Assembly: GCF_014132355.1 (NCBI RefSeq)
Contig: NZ_BLZO01000121.1
Coordinates: 1 to 64,000 of the forward strand
Direction: 5' to 3'
Length of the DNA: 64,000 nt
DNA from: Okeania sp. KiyG1
GTDB taxonomy: Bacteria; Cyanobacteriota; Cyanobacteriia; Cyanobacteriales; Microcoleaceae
Within the stretch, counting starts at the first letter, position 1. Every line of letters starts with the position of its first letter. Shown one piece after another: positions 55,373-62,993 of this stretch. The notes under the pieces are model-generated. The model did no database searches. It saw only the letters and a program-made list of their open reading frames with translations, and had not been told where the DNA came from. The position numbers and the translations under genes are program-made.

Positions 55373-56389
55373 CTAATAGCTGATAGCTGATAGCTTACTC
55401 CTGACTGGTACCTTATTATTTTTGAATTGATTTTTATTAATTATCCATTCTATTACTTGTTTACCCAGATTAACATTATCAAGCAAATCAATTTCTCTAA
55501 TTCCTGTCGGGCTCGTAACATTTACTTCTGTCAAATAACCACCAATTACATCTATACCAACAAAATATAAACCATCTGCTATTAATTTAGGTGCTAAATA
55601 CTCGCAAATTTCAGATTCTCGTTCCGTAATTTCTGTCTGAGCAACTCGCCCACCTACTGCCATATTTCCTCTAAATTCTTTACCAGTAGGAATCCTATTT
55701 ACTGCTCCAATAGACTTACCATTAAGCATAATAATTCGCTTATCTCCTTCTTTTGCCGCTGGTAAATAACTCTGAATCATCACAGGTTCTTGACCTTGTT
55801 TTGTACTAATTTCTATCAGAGAATTAAAATTGCGATCGCTCGGATCTAAAAATAAAATTCCCTCTCCAGCTTTTCCTCCTAAAGGTTTTAAAACTGCTGC
55901 TCCTTGTGACTCTAAAAAGTTTCTAATTACCTCTTTTTCTTGACTAACAATTGTCTCTGGAATTACTTTTTTAAACTGCAAAGCATACATTTTTTCATTA
56001 GCAGCGCGTAACCCTTGAGGAGAATTTATAACTAAAGTTTTTTCTGGATTAATATAGTCTAAAATATAAGTAGCATAGAGATAAGGAATTGTTACAGGGG
56101 GGTCTTTGCGCATAAATACAGCATCCATTGACTCCAATGGTTGTAGCATCGCTTTTCCCAAATCATACCAAGGGTTACTAGCAACCCAATGATTTTCTAC
56201 CCTTTCAACTGGCATTAAATGTGCCCGCTTGAGAGTTGCCCAGGCTTTACTTTCAATAGTACTTAATTGATTAACTTCCGTTATCCAGACTTCGTGACCA
56301 AATTCTTGAGCAGCTTCCATCAGTGCAACGGTACTATCGTGAACTGGGTTTAGTCGTTCTATGGGGTCTATGATGAATGCAAATTTCAT
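55373..56389 (-). CDS. gshB: Glutathione synthetase
   Basis: An ATP-grasp enzyme joining gamma-glutamylcysteine and glycine; 338 residues. Motifs: MKFAFIIDPIERLNPVHDST, VFMRKDPPVTIPYLYATYIL, VINSPQGLRAANEKMYALQF, AAVLKPLGGKAGEGILFLDP, GDKRIIMLNGKSIGAVNRIP and TEVNVTSPTGIREIDLLDNV. The final residues RSKLSAISY are encoded by a heptamer repeat (AGCTATC type), so the original tail seems to have been replaced; it is beyond the catalytic core. The glutaredoxin gene lies upstream on the same strand; a MITE occupies the gap, a common gshB-grx pairing in cyanobacteria. Confidence 0.96.
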   Translation of the reverse strand: MKFAFIIDPIERLNPVHDSTVALMEAAQEFGHEVWITEVNQLSTIESKAWATLKRAHLMPVERVENHWVASNPWYDLGKAMLQPLESMDAVFMRKDPPVTIPYLYATYILDYINPEKTLVINSPQGLRAANEKMYALQFKKVIPETIVSQEKEVIRNFLESQGAAVLKPLGGKAGEGILFLDPSDRNFNSLIEISTKQGQEPVMIQSYLPAAKEGDKRIIMLNGKSIGAVNRIPTGKEFRGNMAVGGRVAQTEITERESEICEYLAPKLIADGLYFVGIDVIGGYLTEVNVTSPTGIREIDLLDNVNLGKQVIEWIINKNQFKNNKVPVRSKLSAISY

Positions 56390-56544
56390 CTTTATTTGGT
56401 TTATTATTTCAAAATATTTTTAATAGTAGGGGCGAATGCCATTAGCCCTCTTTGACACACCTAATATGTTGCAATAGTAGGGCAGGTTCCACGTTAAATT
56501 CATAAGTCTCAACCAATTAGATGAACCCGCCACAAAATAATCAA

Positions 56545-56656
56545 TAGACATCTCCACCAAAAGAGGGAACAGGGAATAGGGAAAAGGGAACAGGGAGAAA
56601 TAATTGACAATTTATGGATAAGAATTGATTTTATTTTTAATTTTTGGAGATGTCTA
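56545..56656. mobile_element. MITE, family TAGACATCTCC, between grx and gshB
   Basis: 112 bp bounded by TAGACATCTCCACCAAAAGA and TTTTTGGAGATGTCTA, with GGGAATAGGGAAAAGGGAA and GATTTTATTTTTAATTT inside, matching the copies at 37463 and 38609. It lies inside the grx-gshB gap. Confidence 0.85.
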
Positions 56657-56681
56657 ATAACTACAGAAACAGTAAATTATA

Positions 56682-56942
56682 CTAAACTTCTAGTAATTGG
56701 TCTAGTTTACCTTGGTCTTCTAGTTCATATAGATCGTCACAACCGCCGATATGTTGGTCTTTGATAAAAATTTGAGGCAAAGAGCGACGGCCATTAGCTC
56801 TTTTAGCCATTTTTTCTCGTTCTACATCATCGCCATCTATAGTATATTCTTGATACTCTGCTTGCTTTTTATCTAACAGAGCTTTAGCGCGGATACAAAA
56901 TGGACAAGTTGACCAAGTGTAAATTTCTACGTTAGCTGCCAT
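56682..56942 (-). CDS. grxC: Glutaredoxin 3
   Basis: A dithiol glutaredoxin of 86 residues. Active site Cys13-Pro-Phe-Cys16 (YTWSTCPFCIRAKALLD), cis-proline region RRSLPQIFIKDQHIGGCDDL, which also binds glutathione. Reduces protein disulfides and mixed disulfides with glutathione made by GshB, whose gene follows on the same strand. ATG 56940-56942. The nearby MITE may affect co-transcription. Confidence 0.95.
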   Translation of the reverse strand: MAANVEIYTWSTCPFCIRAKALLDKKQAEYQEYTIDGDDVEREKMAKRANGRRSLPQIFIKDQHIGGCDDLYELEDQGKLDQLLEV

Positions 56943-57082
56943 ATTTTATAGATTAGATTTTCTATATGAAATATTTATTTAATAATTTTAATATTAATTT
57001 GCTCTTAAAAAAATTAGATTTTAGATTTTAAGCCTGCTGAAAAATTCTAAATTTTGAGGTTAAGGAATAGGGAACAGTTGAA
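56943..57082. other. Upstream region of grxC
   Basis: AT-rich, 140 bp; presumably holds the grxC promoter. No element recognised except the start of the tnpB-derived right end at about 57085. Confidence 0.4.
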
Positions 57083-57440
57083 CTACCCCGCGCTACTTCG
57101 TGGAGCGCAGGGTTTCTGACGCTTCCTTGTCCATAGTTGCTTCATGCTTCCGGAATCAGTAGAGCTATGCGACTCACCGTCTAAAGAGGCCAGTTCCTGA
57201 CCCCTTGCCCAAGTTAAACATACCTGAAAAGTCTGTGAACCTAGTTTTTGGTATTCTGTCCATACCTTCTTAAATTCAGGCAAGCAATTTTGTTGCTCGT
57301 AATAGTCAACAGAGTGGTTGAACTTCTGATACTGTGTTCTTCTATTAGTTACAGCAGCATTGTACAAAGAGCAGTGCATACATCTTGCCCAGTGCATCAA
57401 CGTTTCTTGTTGCTTATTCGGATAAAGTCTATAGAACCCA
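57083..57440 (-). mobile_element. Internally deleted tnpB element (TnpB N-terminus joined to a right end)
   Basis: The ORF 57083-57400 reads ARCMHCSLYNAAVTNRRTQY, QKFNHSVDYYEQQNCLPEFK, KVWTEYQKLGSQTFQVCLTW, an N-terminal TnpB helical segment. Then it leaves the family abruptly and ends over the hairpin CCCTGCGCTCCACGAAGTAG, CGCGGGGTAG (minus strand, 57085-57113), a right-end type structure. Most of tnpB, including all RuvC motifs, is deleted. This is the form of a non-autonomous derivative that keeps both ends. Confidence 0.65.
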
Positions 57441-57654
57441 TTTGAGGTCTATATAATTATGGTAATTAAGCCTTTTCGCGCATCAATGAGTGAGGAAAAA
57501 TCATCAGCAAGGAGTGTTGAATTTTTTGTATTATTTCTCCCCACATCTTCCCTCTTCCCCTCCACGGTCGGGGTTAGGGGTGGGTTGTCTCCTGTCTCCT
57601 GTCTCCTAGCTAACGTGCATATTTATGAAGATACGGTTAGGGGTTAGAAATGTT
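57441..57654. repeat. Gene-free stretch with short repeats
   Basis: Has CCTCCACGGTCGGGGTTAGG and CCTGTCTCCTGTCTCC repeats, and TACGGTTAGGGGTTAG near 57640, a weak relative of the IS5 end at 41411. No gene. Confidence 0.5.
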
Positions 57655-57872
57655 AGGAGCAATAGTAAACAGTACCGAGGGGCACGCCTCTTACAGAGGA
57701 GCTGCGCTAACAGAATCTGGGGGAAACCTGTTTGCGGAGCATTCCGAAGGAAAAGCTACGGGAGAGTCCGACCTCTGGATTAGCTGGCTAATTTAAGTTG
57801 TCTCTGTGAGCGTAGAATCATCAATGATGAGAATCCCGCATCATAATCTCTGATTTGATGCCGGGAGTATGT
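57655..57872 (+). ncRNA. Orphan IS605-type right end with omega-RNA-like region
   Basis: Starts TACCGAGGGGCACGCCTC, with stems CCTCTTACAGAGG and others. It contains one GCGGAGCATTCCGAAGG dispersed repeat, then GAGAGTCCGACCTCTGG. It ends with the hairpin CCCGCATCA..TGATGCCGGG and AGTATGTCAA at 57872. The terminal hairpin plus GAGTATGTCAA is the right-end signature also seen at 50005 (GAGGATGTCAA) and 52662 (GAGTATGTCAC). No matching tnpB on this strand. It ends 17 bp before the hflX stop codon. Confidence 0.5.
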
Positions 57873-57888
57873 CAATTTGTCTACTTCT

Positions 57889-59622
57889 TCAAGAAGCAAT
57901 AACATAATCAATAAGTTGTGCAAGTCGCTGACGCAAAGTTTCTAGACCGAGAGCTTTAGCAGCAGAAATAAATACTGCCATCGGATATTCTTCGTGAGCA
58001 AATCTCAAAGTATCTCCATCTACTTCATCGATCTTGTTAAAAGCAACTAAAGCAGGTCCTGGTGTTTCTGGCATTTCTGCCAAAATAGTCATCACAGAAC
58101 GTATTTGACTTTGCCAAGCAGGATGAGACAGATCGACAACATGAAGTAAAGCATCTGCTTCTGTCACTTCTTCGAGGGTTGCCCGAAAAGCATCAATTAG
58201 GGTAGGTGGGAGTTCGTGAATAAATCCTACTGTGTCAGTTATCACAATAGGAATTCGCTTACCCGTAACTGCATCAGGAATAATCAGACGACGAGAAGTA
58301 GGGTCTAGAGTTGCAAACAATTGGTCTGCAGCATAAACCTCTGATTTAGTAAGTGTATTCAGTAATGTAGACTTGCCAGCATTAGTGTATCCAACTACTG
58401 CCACCGTTGGTACTTCTTGACTTTGACGATGTTGACGTAGACGGGAACGATGTGCTTGTAACTGATTCACCTCTTTCTGTAACCGAGATATTCGAGCATT
58501 AATTGCCCGACGTTCCGTTTCTAACTTAGTTTCACCAGGTCCTCTAGTACCAATACCACCACCAAGACGAGACATTGCCTCACCTCGACCTGTTAGACGC
58601 GGGATAGTATATTCCAGTTGAGCAAGTTCGACTTGCAATTTTCCAGCACGAGACTGAGCGCGTTGAGCAAAAATATCAAGAATAACTTCAGTACGGTCTA
58701 CTACTCTCACACCAACCTTAGTTTCTAGGTTACGAACTTGAGCAGGAGAAAGGTCGCGGTCAAATACAACTAAATTAGCTCCCACAGTTTGAACAGTCAG
58801 AGCAATTTCTTGGACTTTACCCTCTCCCACCACAGTTTGAGGATGGGGTTGCGATCGCTTCTGTTGCATTGTCTTTAAGACCATACCTCCCGCAGTATCA
58901 ACAAGTCTAGCTAATTCTGCTAACCCGTCTTCAAATTCCCTATCCTTCATTTTGTCTGTTTTTAGCCCCACCAACAGAACCTTATCTTGGTCAGAATCAA
59001 CTTCTTGAGCAATAAATTCTCTTTGAAATTCTGCTTCTAATCCATCAATCAATTCAATAAAGTCTTGTTTGGCAAGCATATCCAGACTGAGAGGGGGTGA
59101 TACCGTCCAAAACGGCAATTCTTGGATATTGGTATCTGTCCGGTCTGTTTGAGTAGGTAACAAGTGAGCTAAATAAGCTTGTTTAACATAACCAGTAGCT
59201 CCACCCCCTTTGCGTTTAAATCCTTCTCCTGTGAGGGTAAGCACCACCAGAGCATCAAGTCGTTGAATAACCATTGCAGTCAGAGCAGCTTCTGAAGGCA
59301 CTTCTGGTTTTAGGTTAGTAGCGATGCAACGAATACCACTCAGGCGACTTGCACCGTAACGGGGTAATTCCAGAGGAGGAATTTGGGTTTGACGGGGTGT
59401 GCCAATTCCCACCCGGATAATTTTTCCTCTACGATTGATATAAACGCAGACTGGTTGGCCAACTTCTTTGCTGATTGAGGCGACTCTTTGGGCAAATTCT
59501 GAGGTAGTTAGACAATCGCTTGGTAATCGCTGATGGTACAACCGTTGCAGTTGTTTGAGTTGGCTAGATTTTAGACCTTGAAGATTTCCGTAGATGGTTT
59601 CGATAGGCATTCCTAGCCACAA
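57889..59622 (-). CDS. hflX: HflX-type ribosome-associated GTPase
   Basis: A 577-residue GTPase that binds 50S/70S ribosomes and can split stalled ribosomes. The HflX N-terminal domain has KTMQQKRSQPHPQTVVGEGK, VFDRDLSPAQVRNLETKVGV and RVVDRTEVILDIFAQRAQSR. The glycine-rich linker is GGGIGTRGPGETKLETERRA. GTPase motifs: G1 VGYTNAGKSTLLN (Lys417), G3 DTVGFIHELPP, G4 FNKIDEV. The long N-terminal extension of about 200 residues (GASRLSGIRCIATNLKPEVP) is typical of cyanobacterial HflX. Start ATG 59620-59622. Confidence 0.97.
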   Translation of the reverse strand: MWLGMPIETIYGNLQGLKSSQLKQLQRLYHQRLPSDCLTTSEFAQRVASISKEVGQPVCVYINRRGKIIRVGIGTPRQTQIPPLELPRYGASRLSGIRCIATNLKPEVPSEAALTAMVIQRLDALVVLTLTGEGFKRKGGGATGYVKQAYLAHLLPTQTDRTDTNIQELPFWTVSPPLSLDMLAKQDFIELIDGLEAEFQREFIAQEVDSDQDKVLLVGLKTDKMKDREFEDGLAELARLVDTAGGMVLKTMQQKRSQPHPQTVVGEGKVQEIALTVQTVGANLVVFDRDLSPAQVRNLETKVGVRVVDRTEVILDIFAQRAQSRAGKLQVELAQLEYTIPRLTGRGEAMSRLGGGIGTRGPGETKLETERRAINARISRLQKEVNQLQAHRSRLRQHRQSQEVPTVAVVGYTNAGKSTLLNTLTKSEVYAADQLFATLDPTSRRLIIPDAVTGKRIPIVITDTVGFIHELPPTLIDAFRATLEEVTEADALLHVVDLSHPAWQSQIRSVMTILAEMPETPGPALVAFNKIDEVDGDTLRFAHEEYPMAVFISAAKALGLETLRQRLAQLIDYVIAS

Positions 59623-60431
59623 AAATGTGGCCCCTCTCTAATACTACTTTAGAATTATAAATATTCTATTATAGCCCTAATTTTTAAGTTCAACATAGTC
59701 CACTTGATACATTACTTCTGTACAATTTTTGTGGAAACATAAATAGGGTTTGCTCAATAAGTCTGATGGTAAATAGGGAGGAGTCAGGAGTCAGAATTCA
59801 GAATTCAGAAGGAATGGGGAATTTGGAGGAAGTAGTTGAATATTTTATCCCTTGATTTTTCTGCCATAGTCAGCCTAAAACTCTAACTTTTTGCTTCCTC
59901 AAGCTGAAAAAGTTATACCATTTCTCAAAAATTTTTCTACATTTTGTTGAGCAGGGGAGTGGGGGAGTGGGGGAGTGAACCCACCCCTAACCCTCCCTGG
60001 AGGGGAAGCAAACATAAGAATAATTAACATTAACGCAAGCTGAAATTAGCTTGCATTGTGATTTTGCTTGTGTTGATTAATTGACAACTGAAGTATTGCT
60101 ATACTTTGGCAATACTTTTGGGAATTGGTATAATACCATTTTGAAAAAGAATGTTACGAATAATAAGCACGATAAAAAGACTTTCAGATAAAGTCTGTTT
60201 CACGAAAAAGGTAATTTGCAACATCAAAAATGGTATTAAATCTATCCATTCTGCATTCTAAATTCGCGCATTAAAATAAATACCCTAACTATTTGTAGCA
60301 AACATTTATCAATTTGGTATTACACCTTTCTGCGAGCTAAAAAGGCTAAAACTTTTACTTGTTAATTCTTTGAGAGTTAATCAATAAGCCCTAATTATTA
60401 ATTATTAATTATTAATTATTAATTATTAAAT
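59623..60431. repeat. Intergenic region with MITE copies
   Basis: 59749 starts a TTAGGGTTTGCTCA MITE-like copy whose opposite end may be ATCAATAAGCCCTAA at about 60382-60396. Nested inside at about 60128-60322 is a TACCATTTTGAAAAAGAATG copy ending TATCAATTTGGTA. TTAATTA heptamers (60396-60427) touch the stop of the HEAT gene. 59950-60010 has GGAGTGGGGGAGTG repeats. Confidence 0.7.
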
Positions 60432-61187
60432 TTACCTTGGACGAATTCTATTTAACTGTTCTAAAGCCCATTTTGCTGTTTTTTCAACTTCTGGATCTGA
60501 GTCATATTCTGCTTGTTGCAATAAGCTAGTTGTTTGAATGATTAACTCATAAATTCGAGTTAAATCTCTAATCGCATTTTTTCTGACTTCTGCATTATCA
60601 TTTTGTATTGACATAGCCAAAGCTCTATTCATTGGTTTTAATGTTTTAGTTCCTATTTCTGAGAGAGTCGCTAAAATTAAACTTTGCTGTTTAGAATCAG
60701 AATCTATCAGTAAATTAACTAATGGTTGAACAGCTCTAGAGTCTCCTCTTTGACCTAATTCCCATATAGCATGATGCCGTTTTTTCGGGTCAAAATTTTG
60801 TAGATCGCTAATTAATTCTTCAACCACATTAACTTCAGGTAGAGGATAGTTATTTGGCAGAGTAATATCTCTAGAGTCTTCAACTGTAGAATGTTTGTTA
60901 TTTGTTTCTGATAAATTCACTTGAGTTTCTGGAGAGTCTTCAACTGTAGAATGTTTGTTATTTGCTTCTGATAAATTCACTTGAGTTTCTTTAGTTTCTG
61001 GTTGCTCATAGTGATTATTTTCTTCACTCTCAACTGTAGAAAATTTTTCAGTTTTAATATCTAAATTATGATTATGGGGTTGTAAACTATGTTTTGAAAT
61101 TTCTACAGAATTATTTTCTCCATTATTTTCTCCAGACTCCTGTAATGAGGGGACAAAAGAATCTAAAGAATCGTTTTTATTGGCCAA
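60432..61187 (-). CDS. HEAT-repeat C-terminal part of a membrane-anchored protein (second half of a split gene)
   Basis: 251 residues from a TTG. The first 130 are polar and disordered, with a 20-residue duplication (TQVNLSEANNKHSTVEDSPE and TQVNLSETNNKHSTVEDSRD). The rest is two to three HEAT repeats: NVVEELISDLQNFDPKKRHH, AIWELGQRGDSRAVQPLVNL, LATLSEIGTKTLKPMNRALA, EVRKNAIRDLTRIYELI, ending AKWALEQLNRIRPR. The frame is open upstream to a C10 run (61219-61228) where it meets the ORF with the signal peptide. In other cyanobacteria a signal-TM-linker-HEAT architecture is usually one protein, so this is best read as one gene of about 434 codons, split by one indel. Confidence 0.8.
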   Translation of the reverse strand: MANKNDSLDSFVPSLQESGENNGENNSVEISKHSLQPHNHNLDIKTEKFSTVESEENNHYEQPETKETQVNLSEANNKHSTVEDSPETQVNLSETNNKHSTVEDSRDITLPNNYPLPEVNVVEELISDLQNFDPKKRHHAIWELGQRGDSRAVQPLVNLLIDSDSKQQSLILATLSEIGTKTLKPMNRALAMSIQNDNAEVRKNAIRDLTRIYELIIQTTSLLQQAEYDSDPEVEKTAKWALEQLNRIRPR

Positions 61188-61198
61188 AGAAGATTTTT

Positions 61199-61735
61199 CT
61201 AGGGATGTAGGCCATCTAGGGGGGGGGGCAGTTCGGAATCGTTAGTCTCTAAATCTAAATCAGTTGAAGTTGTTTCTGGTATTAGATCTTGAGATTCTAA
61301 GTCTTCTGGATCTGAGTCTTTTGGCTGATGATCGTCAAAAAGCTTAAGTAAGACAAATACCGCTGTACCTGTGACAAGAACTGATGTTATGCTTAAAATA
61401 AAAAGTGCTTTTCGTCCTCCTAGAGCTTTGAGTATGACACGAACAGGTTTCGGAACTTTTGAGTCTGAGGATTTAGATTCTTTTTTGTTATTCTTTTGAG
61501 ATTTATTGGCCTCTGAATCAGTATCTTGAGCAATATGCAGAGGAAATGAAGATTTGGCTACTGATACTGGATAATTAATTGGGTTGGTTGATTGTAAATT
61601 TTCTGCCTCTGTAGAGCTACGATTATTTAATTTTCCTGTATTGTAATCATCCACGATAGCTCTACTCGGGGTCGGAGAAGAGTACAGGAAAGTCAACGAC
61701 GTAATGATCAAAAAGAAGGTTTGGTAATGGGCCAT
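61199..61735 (-). CDS. Signal peptide and membrane anchor part of the HEAT protein (first half of a split gene)
   Basis: 178 residues: signal-like start HYQTFFLIITSLTFLYSSPT, PSRAIVDD; a polar linker; then PKPVRVILKALGGRKALFIL followed by one membrane helix (LFILSITSVLVTGTAVFVLL) and an acidic tail ELESQDLIPETTSTDLDL-like, ending at a proline run encoded by C10. One frame later the reading continues PRWPTSLEKSSLANKNDSLD straight into the HEAT half. A tract of 8 or 11 C would fuse them. With 10 C the product is a short anchored protein lacking HEAT repeats. Confidence 0.75.
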   Translation of the reverse strand: MAHYQTFFLIITSLTFLYSSPTPSRAIVDDYNTGKLNNRSSTEAENLQSTNPINYPVSVAKSSFPLHIAQDTDSEANKSQKNNKKESKSSDSKVPKPVRVILKALGGRKALFILSITSVLVTGTAVFVLLKLFDDHQPKDSDPEDLESQDLIPETTSTDLDLETNDSELPPPLDGLHP

Positions 61736-62251
61736 GATGTTCTCTTAGGAGTTTTCAGAGGCAACTTTTACAAAAAAGGTAGATAGGTAACTATAGTTTA
61801 GTTCGATCATAGCTGCTGTTAGTTAAGAATAGTCAAATTATTTAAACTTTAGCGACAAAATTACTATTTTACGAATATTATGGTATGCCTAGCACAATGT
61901 AGAATGCACTCAAAGGAAACTAACAATTCAAAAAGACTATACTACGATAATATAATAAGTTTAGGTTAGTGCCAAAATCTGCTAATTTCTTGGGTTAGAT
62001 ATAATTTTAACTGTCCCGGCAGGAAGTCCCGCGCTCTCCCGTTTTGCTGGCGCATAACTTTCCTATGGTCATGCTGCGCAAACGTTAACGGCTGTCGCCG
62101 ACATGGCAAGCGGAGCATTCCGTCAGGAAAAGGCGGAGGAAGTGCGGCAGCTATTAGGGGAGCGTCCTATGGGAAAGCTGGGCACTATGTGTGTGGTCGA
62201 TCCTGCATTTTTGATATAATAGCTAATGTAGAGATAAAGGTCGATTCTGCA
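61736..62251. repeat. Intergenic region with IS605-type left end
   Basis: The promoter side of the HEAT gene lies at 61740-61850. 62015-62180 is GC-rich: CCCGGCAGGAAGTCCCGCGC, TGCTGGCGCATAAC, CGGAGCATTCCGTCAGGAAA, GGAGCGTCCTATGGGAAAGC. The first part is probably the left end of the following tnpB; the rest are dispersed repeats. Confidence 0.5.
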
Positions 62252-62894
62252 ATGTTGCTGAAATACAAGTACAAGCTAAAACCTCAAAAAAACCAAGCAA
62301 TTATAATATCTAATTGGTTGGAATTAGCACGAAAGCAATATAATTACCGTTTATCTCAAAGGTTGAATTGGTTTGAATCAACACGCACACCAGTAAACGC
62401 TTGTCCTCTTAATGTTTCAGTAGTAGGGGCGTTGCATGCAACGTCCCTACAGCTGATTTATCATGCACATTCCTGAATTTAGAGTACAAACACGAGATGG
62501 CAGAAAAAAAGACAGTAATGGTAATCCAATAACAAAGAAAGGGGATAAACATCTGAATCTAGTCAATGGTTATGTTTTGTGGGAAACTGTTCAACTAGCA
62601 GACTTAGCACAAACAAAAAAACTATTCCCTGAGTATAAGTCTATCCACTCCCAGGTTTTGCAGGATGTTATCCAAAGAGTACAAACTACTATGGATAACT
62701 TTACCTTACCTGATAAAAACGGCAAAACTACTGGTATAGCTAAATTCAAGGGAAAACATTACTATAATTCGTTCAGTTATCCTCAGTTATCAAATACCAG
62801 TATTGTCAAAAATGCTAACGGTCTTACCAGTGTTAATTTACTTAAAATTGGTTTAGTCCCTTTTGTCTTCAATCGGCAAATACCAAAGGGGTGA
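62252..62894 (+). pseudogene. tnpB: TnpB N-terminal remnant with an inserted palindrome, truncated
   Basis: Starts MLLKYKYKLKPQKNQAIIIS, NWLELARKQYNYRLSQRLNW, reads to PVNACPLNVSVV. There a perfect 28-bp palindrome (arms GTAGGGGCGTTG-like, centre CATG; 62419-62446) intervenes. It resumes IPEFRVQTRDGRKKDSNGNP, LFPEYKSIHSQVLQDVIQRV, TGIAKFKGKHYYNSFSYPQL, NLLKIGLVPFVFNRQIPKG and stops. RuvC motifs are absent, so more than half the protein is lost. The break coincides with the left end of the next tnpB copy, suggesting that element landed here and replaced or displaced the rest. Confidence 0.8.
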
Positions 62895-62993
62895 TTAACT
62901 GTTAAACTTAAACCGTAGAAAATAGTTGTAAAATTTACACTCATTGTTGTAATATTAAATAGGTAATAACTTAAGATGAAAAATAGCGGGTGA

